Shown one piece after another: positions 9,570 through 19,570 of a DNA stretch of 64,000 bases. The stretch comes from Phascolarctos cinereus (lineage: Eukaryota; Chordata; Mammalia; Diprotodontia; Phascolarctidae). A program made the position numbers and the translations under genes. Every line of letters begins with the position of its first letter. The first letter of the stretch is position 1. The notes below the pieces were generated by a model. The model had not been told where the DNA came from and ran no database searches. It was given only the letters and a program-made list of their open reading frames with translations. The stretch spans positions 24,203,501 to 24,267,500 of the forward strand of contig NW_018343954.1 of NCBI RefSeq assembly GCF_002099425.1, read 5' to 3'.

Positions 9570-9775
9570 AATAATAGCTTATATGGAACATTAATAGCTA
9601 TAAAGGACCTTGCTCACAAAAACCCTGCCAAGTCCTTTTATGCTCACTTTAGAGATAAGTAAATCTACAAGTTTAAGTGACTTGATCATGGACACAGAGC
9701 TATTAAGAGTAAGAGATATTATTTGAAGTCAGGTATCTTAATTCCAAGCTTGTTACTTTCCATTACAACATGTTT
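9570..9775 (-). repeat. MIR-type CORE-SINE
   Basis: Reversed MIR: AACCCTGCCAAGTCC, then TTTAAGTGACTTGATCATGGACACAGAGCTATTAAG, TTTGAAGTCAGGTATCTT. Confidence 0.75.
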
Positions 9776-10044
9776 CCTTCACAATAATGTGAACCTGAAT
9801 CTAAATGTTATAATAAAGTTTAATATCTTGCCCTATGAAGTTAATAGTAGATAACATAAAAGACGAGTCTAGGAAATAGTTTCAAATAAGAATGGCACTG
9901 GCTTTCAAAATCTTAAGGAATTTATTCTTCAGTGATGTTTTGACATTAACAACAGAACCACAGCCTTCAAGAAAATAAATGCTCAACTACCATATCCCTT
10001 GATATTTTATGTTATTTCATAACTACTTAGAGGTGTAAGCGTAG

Positions 10045-10175
10045 TTTCTCCCAACAGAATATAAGTTCTTTGTCAGAAGGGACTATTTTGTTTCTGCGTC
10101 TCTGGCACCCAGTACAGTGCCTGGCAAAGAATAGGTACTGGATAAACGTGTGTAGATTGATTGTACTTCTAACAA
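10045..10175 (+). mobile_element. L2 LINE 3' end
   Basis: GAATATAAGTTCTTTGTCAGAAGGGACTAT, then GGCACCCAGTACAGTGCCTGG and AATAGGTACTGGATAAACG, the typical terminal 130 bases of L2. Confidence 0.85.
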
Positions 10176-10344
10176 AGAGATGATGGCACTAATCTGAAAT
10201 TAAGTGAAGTATCACATAACAACTGGTGGGCATAGTATCTAAATCTTCAGTCATCTATTTGTAGTACTTGGATATCTCATCTAGCTGTCTTTATCTTTTT
10301 AGTGCTTATTAAATACACATTTTGAAAATCAAGATCACATCTGT

Positions 10345-10610
10345 ACCTAAGAGGCAGATAGGCCTAGTAGACTGAGCATAAGATTTGGGAGTCTGGAAGA
10401 CCTGAGTTCAAATTCTGCCTCCGAAACTTATTAGCTTTATGACCTTGGGCAAGTCACTTACCTTGTCCCAAGCTAAGTTCCTCATCTGTAAAAATAAGGG
10501 GTAATAAGACCACCTGCCTCATAGGTTTGGTGTAAGAAACAAATGAAATAATATATATTTAGAGCTGTGCAAACTTTAAAACACTAGATAAATGTTAGCA
10601 ATTATTAATT
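10345..10610 (+). repeat. MIR-type CORE-SINE, nearly full length
   Basis: GAGGCAGATAGGCCTAGTAGACTGAG, AGACCTGAGTTCAAATTCTGCC, TGACCTTGGGCAAGTCACTTACC, TTCCTCATCTGTAAAAATAAGGG, with a 3' tail resembling 'aagcactatataaatgttagctatt'. Confidence 0.85.
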
Positions 10611-11364
10611 TTTTTTTAAAAAGTAATTCTGGAAAACATGACTGCCAAAGTTTTAACAGATACCACTATTTCTTTCTATAACATATTTGGCTGGAGCTAC
10701 AAACCTTTTACAATATCAGTTGAAGAAAATGGAGAAGACCTGCCTCTCTCCACTATTTCCCCAAACATCTATCTGTCAAACGTGCACTACTATTCAGGTC
10801 TTACTTGATACTTCTTCTACCCAAATTTCATAGTTTTTAATTTTTCAAGGGAAAAACATGTCCAAAAACAAAAGGAACACAAATGACTACTGGGACCAGA
10901 AGTGAGTAACACAAAATTAACAAACAGACCTTTGAAAGATAAAGATAGCTCAAACAATAAAAAAAAAAAACTAGGACAAGTCAATGGATTATTTATCTTT
11001 TTAAAGTTTGAATGTATATGTCATAACAGCAAAAAATAAGTTTTCAAAGTGACACAGAAAACTACTTAAAGATAGGAAGAACTCTTATTTCCCAAACCTA
11101 TATAAACGATTATCTAAGAAACAAACTTAGATTTTTAGTGTAGGGATATTAACAGAGGAGCATTTTGGAGAAGCTTTCTGTTTGAACTGCAATTCTATAT
11201 GACTGCTTTATGTAATGTTTTAACATCTCACAGGTTACTAATAGTAATGAATTTCATTTATTCTGTGAAATACAATTTGTAGTTTGGGCTTCATTTGTTC
11301 AGGGTTAATGAATGATGTTTTCCCATTATAACTACATGATACAAAAGATAAAAAAATACAGAGT
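10611..11364. other. Intron, nothing recognised
   Basis: About 750 bases of A/T-rich sequence without an identifiable repeat or coding pattern. Confidence 0.45.
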
Positions 11365-11540
11365 GTACTGCAAGAAGTATAGTAGAATGGAAGGAGCACT
11401 GGATTCGAAGCTGGAGACCCTCCATATTTCTCACTTACTCTGTGAGAACCTTGGTCAAATCTGGGGCCCACTTTCCTCATCAATAAAGGGGTTGGACTAG
11501 AACTTAAAGTCCCTTACAGTTCTAAATTCATGATCTTAAC
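11365..11540 (+). repeat. MIR-type CORE-SINE
   Basis: GTAGAATGGAAGGAGCACTGGATTCGAAG, then CTTTCCTCATCAATAAAGGGGTTGGACTAG and the 3' end CTTACAGTTCTAAATTCATGATC. Confidence 0.75.
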
Positions 11541-11660
11541 CTCTAACTATGAGAGGTTGGTGATTTGCTCCATAAACACACCAGCAAGAAGTAACAAAGA
11601 TGGGATTCAAAAACAGGTCTTCTGACTACAAACCTAAAATTCTTTCCCCTGCTATGTTAT
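11541..11660 (-). repeat. MIR-type CORE-SINE fragment
   Basis: GAGAGGTTGGTGATTTGCTCC followed by GATGGGATTCAAAAACAGGTCTTCTGACTAC is the reversed head half of a MIR-like SINE, abutting the plus-strand copy. Confidence 0.55.
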
Positions 11661-12069
11661 TTAGATACATGTCCTATCTTCCCTTATCAAACTTGTGAAG
11701 TTCCTGAGGATAGGGATAGTGTTCTTATAATTATTTAATTGAGCATATATGTATGTATGCATGTGATGAGATACTTTTTTAAAGTATTTATTTAAAAGAT
11801 ATGCCAAGTTACTTTTTTTAAAAAAGATTACTAATACCTTTTTGACACAAAGAATTAAAAAACAAAACCTGAAATGACAACCATCACCCCCTTTTAACAG
11901 AATATGCTTCCTGAGAGAAAAAGGCTTTTAAAACAACCATTATTAACAGAAAATACATATTCTTTAACTTGGACAGTACTAGGGAGTATTTTAATTGCAT
12001 TGTTATAGTGACTACGCAAAATGTTTTTCTGTGTCTGATTTCAGTTTGTAACATTTCATAAAGTCTTAC
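11661..12069. other. Intron, little recognised
   Basis: A possible L2 3' scrap lies at about 11690-11735 (AACTTGTGAAGTTCCTGAGGATAGGG). The rest is A/T-rich and unassigned. Confidence 0.4.
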
Positions 12070-12350
12070 CATGCCTATATCCCAAAGAGATCAATACAGT
12101 GACTGTCCATGATGTCAGAAGAATGATAAAGAAACACATTATCTACCTCCTGACACTGGTGATAGATTCAGGAGGCAGAATGACTCATACATATTTTTGA
12201 ACAGAGCCAATGATGTTCATTTGTTTTTCTTGACTGATGCAGATTTATCAAAAAGAATTGTTTTTCTTTTTCCAAAGAGGTGCAGGGGTGAGGAGAGAAA
12301 ACAGAGTTCTGTTACTTGGAGAAAAAAAATACTTTAAAACAGAGAAGTTA
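12070..12350 (+). mobile_element. L1 LINE 3' UTR fragment
   Basis: TATCTACCTCCTGACACTGGTGATAG, ATTCAGGAGGCAGAATGACTCATACA and TTGTTTTTCTTGACTGATGCA follow the order of the older marsupial L1 3' UTR. The coding end is missing. Confidence 0.55.
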
Positions 12351-12499
12351 AGAAGAGCGCTACAGACGTGGAATGATACATGCACTTTCAGATAAGCTTA
12401 CTGTGTTGTTACATTTTGTTTGTTATTCTTTGTTATAAGACAGCCCTAATGGAGTTGGGGTAATCTAGAAATTACTATCATGTAAAAATAAAATTTGTC

Positions 12500-13800
12500 A
12501 ATAAACTTTTTTAAAGAGACCAAAGAAAGAAAAGGAGTCATATAACAGAAACATTTACTACAGGTCTTATCTTTTCATAGTAGTCAAAACTGGAAACTTA
12601 ATGGAGAAAATGTGGGAAAATTGGAACTCTAATGTATTGTTGGTGGAGTTGTGAAATGCCCAAAGGGCTACAAAAATGTGCATACCCTTTGATCCAGCAA
12701 TAGCACTTTTAGGGCTATATTCCAAAGAGATCATACAAATGGGAAAAGGACCCACATGTACAAAAATATTCATAGCAGCTCTTTTTGTGGTGGCAAAGAA
12801 CTGGGAAATTGAGAGGATACCCATCAATTGGGGAATGGCTGAGCAAGTTGTGGTATATGAATGTAATGGAATACTATTGTGCTATAAGAAATGATGAACA
12901 GGCTGACTTCAGAAAAACCTGGAAAGACTTGTATGGTCCGATGCTGAGAGAAATGAGCAGAACCAAGAGAACGTTGTACATAATAACAGCCACGTTGTGC
13001 GATGACTAATACTGATAAACTTAACCCTTCCCAGCAATACGAGGATATAAGACATCTCCACAGGACTCATGATGGAAAATGCTATCCACATCCAAAGAAA
13101 GAACTATGAAAGTTGAATTGCTATTTTTTTTCTCTTCTGTTGAGTTTTGTTTCTTCTTTCTGATGGTTCCTCCTATTGGTTTTAATTTTTACTTACAACA
13201 CCACTAATGTGAAAATATGTTTAATAGGAATGTAAACGTATAGCCTATATCAGATTGTGCGCCGTCTTGGGGAGGGTGGTGGGGAGGAAGGGAGAGAAAT
13301 ATTTTAAACTCAAAAGCATATGGCAGTAATTATTGATATATCAAAATAAATTAATAAAATTTTTTAAAAATTGGAAACTTAAGGGGGTGCCTACCTACTG
13401 GGGGATAACCAAACAAATCATAGTATATGGTTATAATAGAATATTATTGTGCATAAGAAATGACAAACTAGACGGTTTTCAGAAGAAACTAGGAAGATCT
13501 CTATGAACTAGTACAAAGTGAAATAAACAGAACTGGTGACAAAAATATTATTTAAAAAAGGAACTGTCAAAGATTTTACAACTGATCAATGCAAAGACAA
13601 ATCTGAAGTCCTGCGGCATGAAGATAAAACTTACTACACAGCTTCTGTCACTGAGGTAATAAACTTAAAACATAGAATAAGACATACATTGTTGGATATA
13701 GCCAATGTGGGATTTGTTTTCCTAGACTATAATTTCTGTAAAGAAGATTTTCTTTTTCCTCTTTTTAAAAAAAATTGTTCGGTATAGGACAAGGGAAAAA
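12500..13800 (+). mobile_element. Older L1 LINE 3' part, split by a younger L1
   Basis: The left part ends at CATAGTAGTCAAAACTGGAAACTTA (12600) and the right part resumes at 13367 with AAAATTGGAAACTTA. It runs on through GGTGCCTACCTACTGGGGG, ATAGTATATGGTTATAATAGAATATTA, and a 3' UTR with CAGCTTCTGTCACTGAGGTAATAAAC and GGATATAGCCAATGTGGGATTTG, ending near 13800. Protein-level sense corresponds to the tail of L1 ORF2. Confidence 0.75.
12601..13366 (+). mobile_element. Younger L1 LINE, 5'-truncated, with target duplication
   Basis: It encodes the ORF2 C-terminus: IPFDPAIALLGLY, then MGKGPTCTKIFIAALFVVAKNWE, then LWYMNVMEYYCAIRNDEQADF and KTWKDLYGPMLREMSRTKRTLY, split by a frameshift near 12780. 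Human L1 ORF2 reads PFDPAIPLLGIYP and MWHIYTMEYYAAIKNDEF at the same place. About 35 bases are missing near 12655 relative to other copies. The 3' UTR runs to an A-rich tail. The direct repeat AAAAYTGGAAACTTA at 12586-12600 and 13367-13381 is its target duplication. Confidence 0.9.
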
Positions 13801-14030
13801 CAGTAGAAAGAAGAGATAATAAATGGAAAAATAAAAAAGGTTATAAAAAAATCTTCCCGTTGAGTCTCTGGAATCAGTCTTCATTCACTGTGGAATAATA
13901 ATGTTTCATTACATTTATATACCAAAATTTAAGTTTTCCCACATTAATAAACATATTCTACTCAGGCTAATTGAGGTCTTTTCTTATTGTAAAGAAATCT
14001 CTAAGTAAAAGTACAATAATAATTTAGTAA
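13801..14030. other. Intron, nothing recognised
   Basis: A/T-rich spacer. Confidence 0.4.
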
Positions 14031-14034
14031 CTTT

Positions 14035-14180
14035 TCTTTTTTTGTTTGTTTTTTAGGCAATTGGGGTTAAGTGACTTGCCCAGGGTCATACAGCTCACTT
14101 ACTAGCTGTATGACCTGTGTTTGGTATGAGGCCACATTTGAACTCAGGTCCCCCTGACTTCAGGGCCACCTAGCTGCCCC
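14035..14180 (-). repeat. tRNA-derived marsupial SINE
   Basis: Reversed copy: T-rich tail, GGCAATTGGGGTTAAGTGACTTG, CCCAGGGTCATACAGCTC, GGCCACCTAGCTGCCCC. A stretch in the middle of the tRNA-related half is deleted. I see no convincing target duplication. Confidence 0.85.
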
Positions 14181-14239
14181 ATCTTTCAATGATGATTCCT
14201 TCCTACTTTTTCCATTATATCTCTTGATAAGTTTTGTGA

Positions 14240-14870
14240 CCAAAGGTTATTTTTTTTATGATTCTATGAAGTATCCTTTGGACAATTTAATGGGCAAAGC
14301 AATAAATCTATATGGTAATTTGGGAATATTATGATTTATACTATAATGCCACAGCTCAGACATGAACTTTTATTCTCTCTACAATTACTTGGGACTTATT
14401 TTATTTTTGTGATATTTCTTTCATACTTGCATTTATTTAAATCTTACAGTGTATTGGTGGGTTAATTTCAACATTTTTAATGAATATTGCCAATAATAAA
14501 GGAATTTCTCTTCCTATCTTTAACTCCTGGGTTTGGAGCATAAAATACAAAAATACTAATGACGTTTCTGGATTTGCTTTGCACTGTGCGCATTTACTTA
14601 AGCTTCAAGTTATCTCAAGTTTTCGTCAATTCTCAAACTCTTGGCATAAACCATGATATCATCTGCAAACAGATTATTTTAGTTACTCTTTAGCTATGTT
14701 TGTTATCTCCATTTTAAAAATTATCTATAGCTGCTTTTACTAGTAACATGTCAAATAAAGTGAAGATAGTAGGCAACTATTTTACCTCTGATCTTATTGA
14801 AAAGGTTGTATTGCTTCTTTGTTACAAATAATTTAAGCTTGTGGTTTTATTTTAAAGTTTTATTTATGTC
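14240..14870 (-). mobile_element. L1 LINE, ORF2 reverse-transcriptase region
   Basis: Plus-strand order AATATTATGATTTATACTATAAT, TCTCTACAATTACTTGGGACTTATTTTATTT, ATAAAGGAATTTCTCTTCC, CATGATATCATCTGCAAACAG, CTCTGATCTTATTGAAAAGG equals the reversed RT region of mammalian L1 ('tcatctgcaaacagtgata... gatcttattggaaaggc'). A further L1 scrap may lie at 15050-15170. The sequence 14871-15050 is unassigned. Confidence 0.7.
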
Positions 14871-15175
14871 TTGTTTTTTACCACTGTCATTTCCTATTAT
14901 CTCACCATCACTACTCAACTCTCCACTGTAAGAACAAAAGCAATGAAACAAAATGAACCAACATATGAAAGGAAGAAGGCACATCACAGCATCAGATTCT
15001 CAAGATAGATTAGTCATTACAATTAAACAAGTTCTGTTGTCTTTCAATATTATTTCTGGTTATATTATTGCAGTCATTATGCATACTGTTCTGGCATAAG
15101 GTATTAATCTAAATCGTTTTTTTAAAACCAAATTGCTTTCCAAAGTTTCCAGCCATTACTGTCAAATATGGAGTC

Positions 15176-16790
15176 TCCTTCAATCAATAAACCAACATTA
15201 TTAAGTTTCTACTACATATTAAGAACTATTGTTAGATGTTCAAAAATACAAAGACAAAAGCCAACGTAAGGAGCTTACAATCAGAAAGGGGAGACACGGA
15301 CAAACACAAATATGTGTTTCTACACACACAATACATACAAAGTGGGGGGGAAATGGGATGACACAGGACAAACAGTCTAGCAATTGAGAGGATCAGGAAA
15401 GGCCTCGTGGAGAAGGAAGTACTTGTCCTGAGTCTTGAAGGAAATCAAAGATTCCAAGAAAAGACAGTAAGAAAGAAGAGCATTCCATGCATGAGAAACA
15501 GCCAGTACAAAGGTAATGAGATGAGAGATGAAATACTGTGTTTAATAAGATCAAACAGGTCAGAAGAGCTGAAGTGTAGAGAAATAGGAAAGGTCTAGCT
15601 ATAAAAAGCTTTAAAAGTCAAATGGAAGATTTTCTATATGATCCTAAAGGTAATACTGTTATTTTGACTTGGGGGTATAAATGGGGGTGGCAGATATGAC
15701 ATATATAACACTCTAAATTGTGATTTAAGAAAATTATAGTAGGGAAAGACTTGAGACAGGGAGACAATTTAGATAGTTGCTTCAATAGCCAAGGTACAAG
15801 ACTGTTATTTGTACTTCACTCTTGAAGAGGAACATGACATTAGTAAGGTGATGCCATGACTTGCAACTGAATTGGATTTAAGTGACAGAAGGCTGTGCAA
15901 AGTCACCAGCCTCACTTTCTTCTCCAGAGCCATCTGAGTCCAGTGGCAAGATATAGATCAGGATGACTAGAGAAGGCTCCAGATGCAGTGGGAGACCTTT
16001 TCAATCTTTCCCAGGTCTCCTTTCCCTTCCATTCCTTTCCTTCTTCCTCTCCTGTCCACACAGGGTATCATACCTTGCCTGTGGGTGCTCTGCCCAAAGA
16101 AATGCAAGGTACAAGGTGATGAGGGCCTGAATTAGGATGGTAGCACTATGAATGAGAAGTAGATGTGTTCAAGAGAAACTGTGGAAACAGAAATGACACA
16201 TTTTGGTAACTTTATGAGGTTAGAGTGAGGAGCCGAGGATGACACTAAGGTTGCAAACCTGGGTTATGGGAAACATAACAGTGTGCTCAATAGCTATAAA
16301 GAAGTTTAGAAAAGGGGTAGGTTTTAAAGAAAAAGTAATGGGCTCTGCTTTGGACATACAGGAAATATAGTTCAAAATCCAACTAACTCTTCCCTCTTTC
16401 ATGACCACAGCTGAGAAGATAGAGAACTAGATACAGAGATCTGATAATCATTTGTATAGAGATGATAAATCCATGAGGGCTGCTACAGCCACTAGGTGAA
16501 AGTGCAAGGAGAAAAAAGAGGCCCCAAGGCAGAGTCTAAAAGTAAACCCACAGATAGTTAGCATGATATGGATAATGATCCAGCAAAGGGAAACTGAGGT
16601 GTGGTCATACAGTTTAGAGGAAAACCAAGAGAGGGAGGTCAGAAAATAACCCAGAGGGGAAAATGCATTCAGGATTGGTGGGTAATAGTAAACAGCATCA
16701 AAAGCTGAAGAGAAGTCAAAGAAGTTGAGGCTGAGGAAAGGTCATTAGATTTGACAATTAAAACCTGACTTTATCAAACAGTGGACTACT
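15176..16790 (-). mobile_element. L2 LINE, 3' end plus ORF2, hosting a 305-base insertion
   Basis: It starts at the reversed tail (TCAATCAATAAACCAACATTATTAAG), continues with AGCATTCCATGCATGAGAAACAGCC, ACTTGAGACAGGGAGAC, and ends with CAAAGCTGAAGAGAAGTCAAAG. The minus strand at 16220-16408 encodes FPITQVCNLSVILGSSL, matching the conserved L2 ORF2 string 'TQARNLGVILDSSL'. It is interrupted by the repeat at 15801-16105. Confidence 0.88.
15801..16105. mobile_element. Uncharacterised marsupial interspersed repeat with 10-base target duplication
   Basis: It starts ACTGTTATTTGTACTTCACTCTTGAAGAGG and holds TGAATTGGATTTAAGTGA and GTCCAGTGGCAAGATATAGA. It is flanked by AAGGTACAAG (15791-15800 and 16106-16115), cleanly splitting the L2. 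A partial second copy is at 34090-34300. I recognise the family as dispersed in marsupials but cannot assign its class. Confidence 0.75.
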
Positions 16791-16854
16791 TATGGTCAAA
16801 GGACCATGAGTTTTTCTCATAGGTGTTTGCTGAATGACTGACCTAGTCAAGCAA

Positions 16855-17035
16855 GACCTAAAGTCAAATCCCCTCATATAACCCTTAACCTGTTTGCCTC
16901 AGTTTCCTGATCTCTAAAATGGGAAGAGTAATTGCACCTATACCTCAGAGAATTTTTATGAGGATAAAATGAGATATCTGCAAAGTGCTTTGCAAATCAT
17001 AAAGCACTGTATAAATACTAGCTATTAGCCCATTT
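16855..17035 (+). repeat. MIR-type CORE-SINE
   Basis: CTTAACCTGTTTGCCTCAGTTTCC, TGATCTCTAAAATGGGAAGAGTAAT, GATATCTGCAAAGTGCTTTGCAAA, with an intact 3' end TATAAATACTAGCTATTA. Confidence 0.85.
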
Positions 17036-17334
17036 CACTATTCTAATTTACTATTTGTAAATCAGTTTTGACTTATGACTGCCTTTTAATACAGTTTGAG
17101 ATTATATAGAAATTTTATACCTTCTTTCATACCTTATTTCATTATAATAAAGTTTCCTGCCTCCAAATAAAGTTTATTTAAAAATTATTTTCCCTAGTTT
17201 TATAAATAACCCATTAGGAGTTTGACTGGTACTAAATTTATAGATTAATTTAAGTAATCATTTTTATTATATGATTCAACCATGAACATCATACATCTCT
17301 CCAATTACTTAAATCTTCCTTTATTTCTATACAG

Positions 17335-17515
17335 TAGAAGGGTTCTTAATCTGGGGTCCATGAACACTTTTTTAAATATCTTAAATATTTTGAAAACTAT
17401 CTTTAATATAACTGGCTTCTTTCATAATCCTATGTATTTTATTTAATGCATTTAATAACATCATTCTGGAAAAGGACCCATAGGTTTCACTAGACTGCCA
17501 AAGTGGTCCACAAAA
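17335..17515. mobile_element. hAT-type miniature DNA transposon in L1
   Basis: The left end GAAGGGTTCTTAATCTGGGGTCCATGAAC and the inner block AACATCATTCTGGAAAAGGACCCATAGG, with GACTGCCAAAGTGGTCCAC on the right, form the typical old mammalian hAT miniature. It lies within reversed L1 sequence. Confidence 0.6.
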
Positions 17516-17761
17516 CAATACTAAACATATAAGGCCTTAGTGTCTTTGCAGCTTAACTCCCACAAATTTTATGCACTTTATAACTGTTTTCCATGGAATT
17601 CTCTGGTGTTTCTTCTAGATTTCTGTTAATATTATAGAGAAATGTTAAAAGGTTTTGTGGTTTTATCTTGCTACTTTACTGAAGCTACTGAAGACTTTGT
17701 TTGGTTTCTTCTCTGATTTCTTCTCTTGATTCCCTGAGGCTGCTAAGAAAATCATCATTTG

Positions 17762-18079
17762 TACAGTTGTCCCTTCCACATAATGGGGGGGTTAAAGGCA
17801 CAGCTCTCCCCAAGCTGGAAAATCTACACAAAAATCTTTGGCCCTCCCGCCTTACTGAGAAGAAGTCTGAATTTTTTTTCTTTTCTGGGGTGTTTACAGT
17901 ACCATACATACATGTTATGAATTTCTGAGTTACTAAATTTTTTCTGTGTCATCTGTTAACCTTCATGTGTTATCTGCAGCTTCTAAAAAAATCCCCCAAA
18001 ATTCCCATTTAATTTCTTATGCTGACCCATATGTTGAAACTCTGAAGGAGAAAGTCACAATGTAGAAGGGATAACTGTA
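17762..18079. mobile_element. Mariner-type miniature DNA transposon with terminal inverted repeats
   Basis: The left end TACAGTTGTCCCTTCCACAT matches the reverse complement of the right end (ATGTAGAAGGGATAACTGTA) at 18 of 20 positions. Both ends abut TA. At 318 bases it is too short for a transposase and is non-autonomous. It sits inside reversed L1 sequence that resumes directly after it. Confidence 0.85.
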
Positions 18080-18174
18080 TTTAAGGATAATTTGTCTTCT
18101 CTTTGCCACTCTTTGGTGCCTTTACACCCTGAAAGTGTTTCTCTTATCTTACTATCAAAACTAGCAGTACACAT

Positions 18175-18600
18175 GTATATGTTCCCTCCAAGTTCCCTTC
18201 CCAGTTCCTCAATCTTTTCAATCTGCATGATCGAACTCCTCCAATTCCACTTCAGTCACATAGAAAGATGACCATATTTGATCTCCATTTCCAAAACTAG
18301 TAACTAAAATTGTTAACCTTTTATCACCCTATCTCTTTCCATTCTTATTCTACATCTATTCTTCATTCCCAACTTAACACCTGATCGCTCCATCTCTCAA
18401 TGCTTTTCTATGCCAACATCCCATTTCTAGTTACTCTTCTCCTTTCCCAATTTCTACTATTTAATTCATAAATTCAACTCTACACTACGCTCTATCTTCA
18501 CATTAATCTCTCTCATCATATCACGACTATACTCTTTGCCAAATGCCAACACCATCCACCATCTACCAAATCCAGAAGTCATGCAACTATGTTGCAATAC
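18175..18600. other. Pyrimidine-rich intron sequence, family not recognised
   Basis: A C/T-rich stretch (for example TTTCAATCTGCATGATCGAA) that looks like a repeat remnant. I cannot assign it to a family. Confidence 0.4.
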
Positions 18601-19195
18601 AAATTTGTCACCTAATCTCAACGAGGTTTTCACTGCAAGCCATCCCTTTACTTCTCCCTAATTTATTCTCTAGCCTACTCACAAAAGCAACTCTTTTAAA
18701 ATCTTTTCTCTTTTCTAAAGTTATTTTCCTAAAACACATATCTGACCATGCTATCCCACTACCCAATTAACTATTTCCAGCACAATATATAAATTCTTCT
18801 GTTTGGATTTTAAAGCTCTTCACAAACTGTCCTTTTCTAACCTTTCCAGCCTAATACTACACATTGTTCCACTCCACACCGCCTATAGTCTAGTCATTTG
18901 GTGTTCTTGCCATTCTATACACAAGACATTCCAGCTCTCATTTGTGTGCCTTTGCAATGATTGTCTGCTTCGCCTGATTTACTCTATAAGTTCAAATGCC
19001 AACTTCTGGGGTCTCCCAAGCTTCTACCATCTCCCCCACCAAAGTTACTTTAGGTCTGTTTTGTACATATGTTGTAGATACTTTAAAATGTTCATATTGC
19101 CTGCCCATATTAGAATATAATCTTCTTGTTGGGGGTTGGACATCCCCAGCATCTAGCACAGTGCTTGACATACTCAATAAGTGTTATGATTACTA
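18600..19195 (+). mobile_element. L2 LINE, end of ORF2 and 3' UTR
   Basis: CTGACCATGCTATCCCACTA, TTTAAAGCTCTTCACAAACTGTCC, ACATTCCAGCTCTCATTTGTGTGCCTTTGC, then the tail TAGAATATAATCTTCTTG, CATCTAGCACAGTGCTTGACAT, TCAATAAGTG. The encoded frame FKALHKLSFSNLSSLI resembles the L2 consensus C-terminus. Confidence 0.8.
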
Positions 19196-19199
19196 CTCC

Positions 19200-19570
19200 T
19201 CTATAGTCAATCTGTTGCTAAGTCCTATTGATCTTACCTTTGTAATGACTCTCACATAAGCCCCCATTTCTCCTGACATAGCCACCACCCTGGTGCAGGC
19301 CCTCAATACTTCACACCTGGACTACTGCTATAGTCTGACAGTTGGTCTTCCTGCCTCAATTCTCTCCTTAATCCAGTCCATTCTCTATTCAGCTATCAAA
19401 TTCAATTTCCTAAAGCAAAAGTCAGCCATTCCTCACCCCCCAATTCAATAAATCCCTATCACTTTTAGGATCAAATATAAACTCATCTGTTCGGCATTCA
19501 AAGTCCTTCACACCCTGGCCCCTCCTGCCTAGGCAGTCTTCTTATACCTTACCTCCCCCCTCTTCAATCC
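19200..19570 (+). mobile_element. L2 LINE, second fragment (upstream segment repeated)
   Basis: After the 3' tail of the previous copy the sequence jumps back to an earlier L2 segment: GCCACCACCCTGGTGCAGGCCCTCA, GACTACTGCTATAGTCTGAC, GTCTTCCTGCCTC, ATCAAATATAAACTCATCTGTTCGGC, CACCCTGGCCCCTCC. It is therefore an independent L2 copy in tandem orientation. Confidence 0.8.

Larger units (their letters stand above)
17040..18170 (-). mobile_element. L1 LINE, ORF2 reverse-transcriptase region, hosting two DNA elements
   Basis: Reversed L1 text: TTTATAGATTAATTTAAGTAATCATTTTTATTATATG, CTCTCCAATTACTTAAATCTTCC, GCTACTTTACTGAAGCTACTGAAG, GATTCCCTGAGGCTGCTAAG. It covers nearly the same RT interval as 14240-14870, so it is a separate copy. 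It is interrupted at 17335-17515 and 17762-18079. Confidence 0.65.

Noticed and set aside
18803-19120. 105-codon plus frame
   Set aside because: It is the decayed end of L2 ORF2 and 3' UTR.
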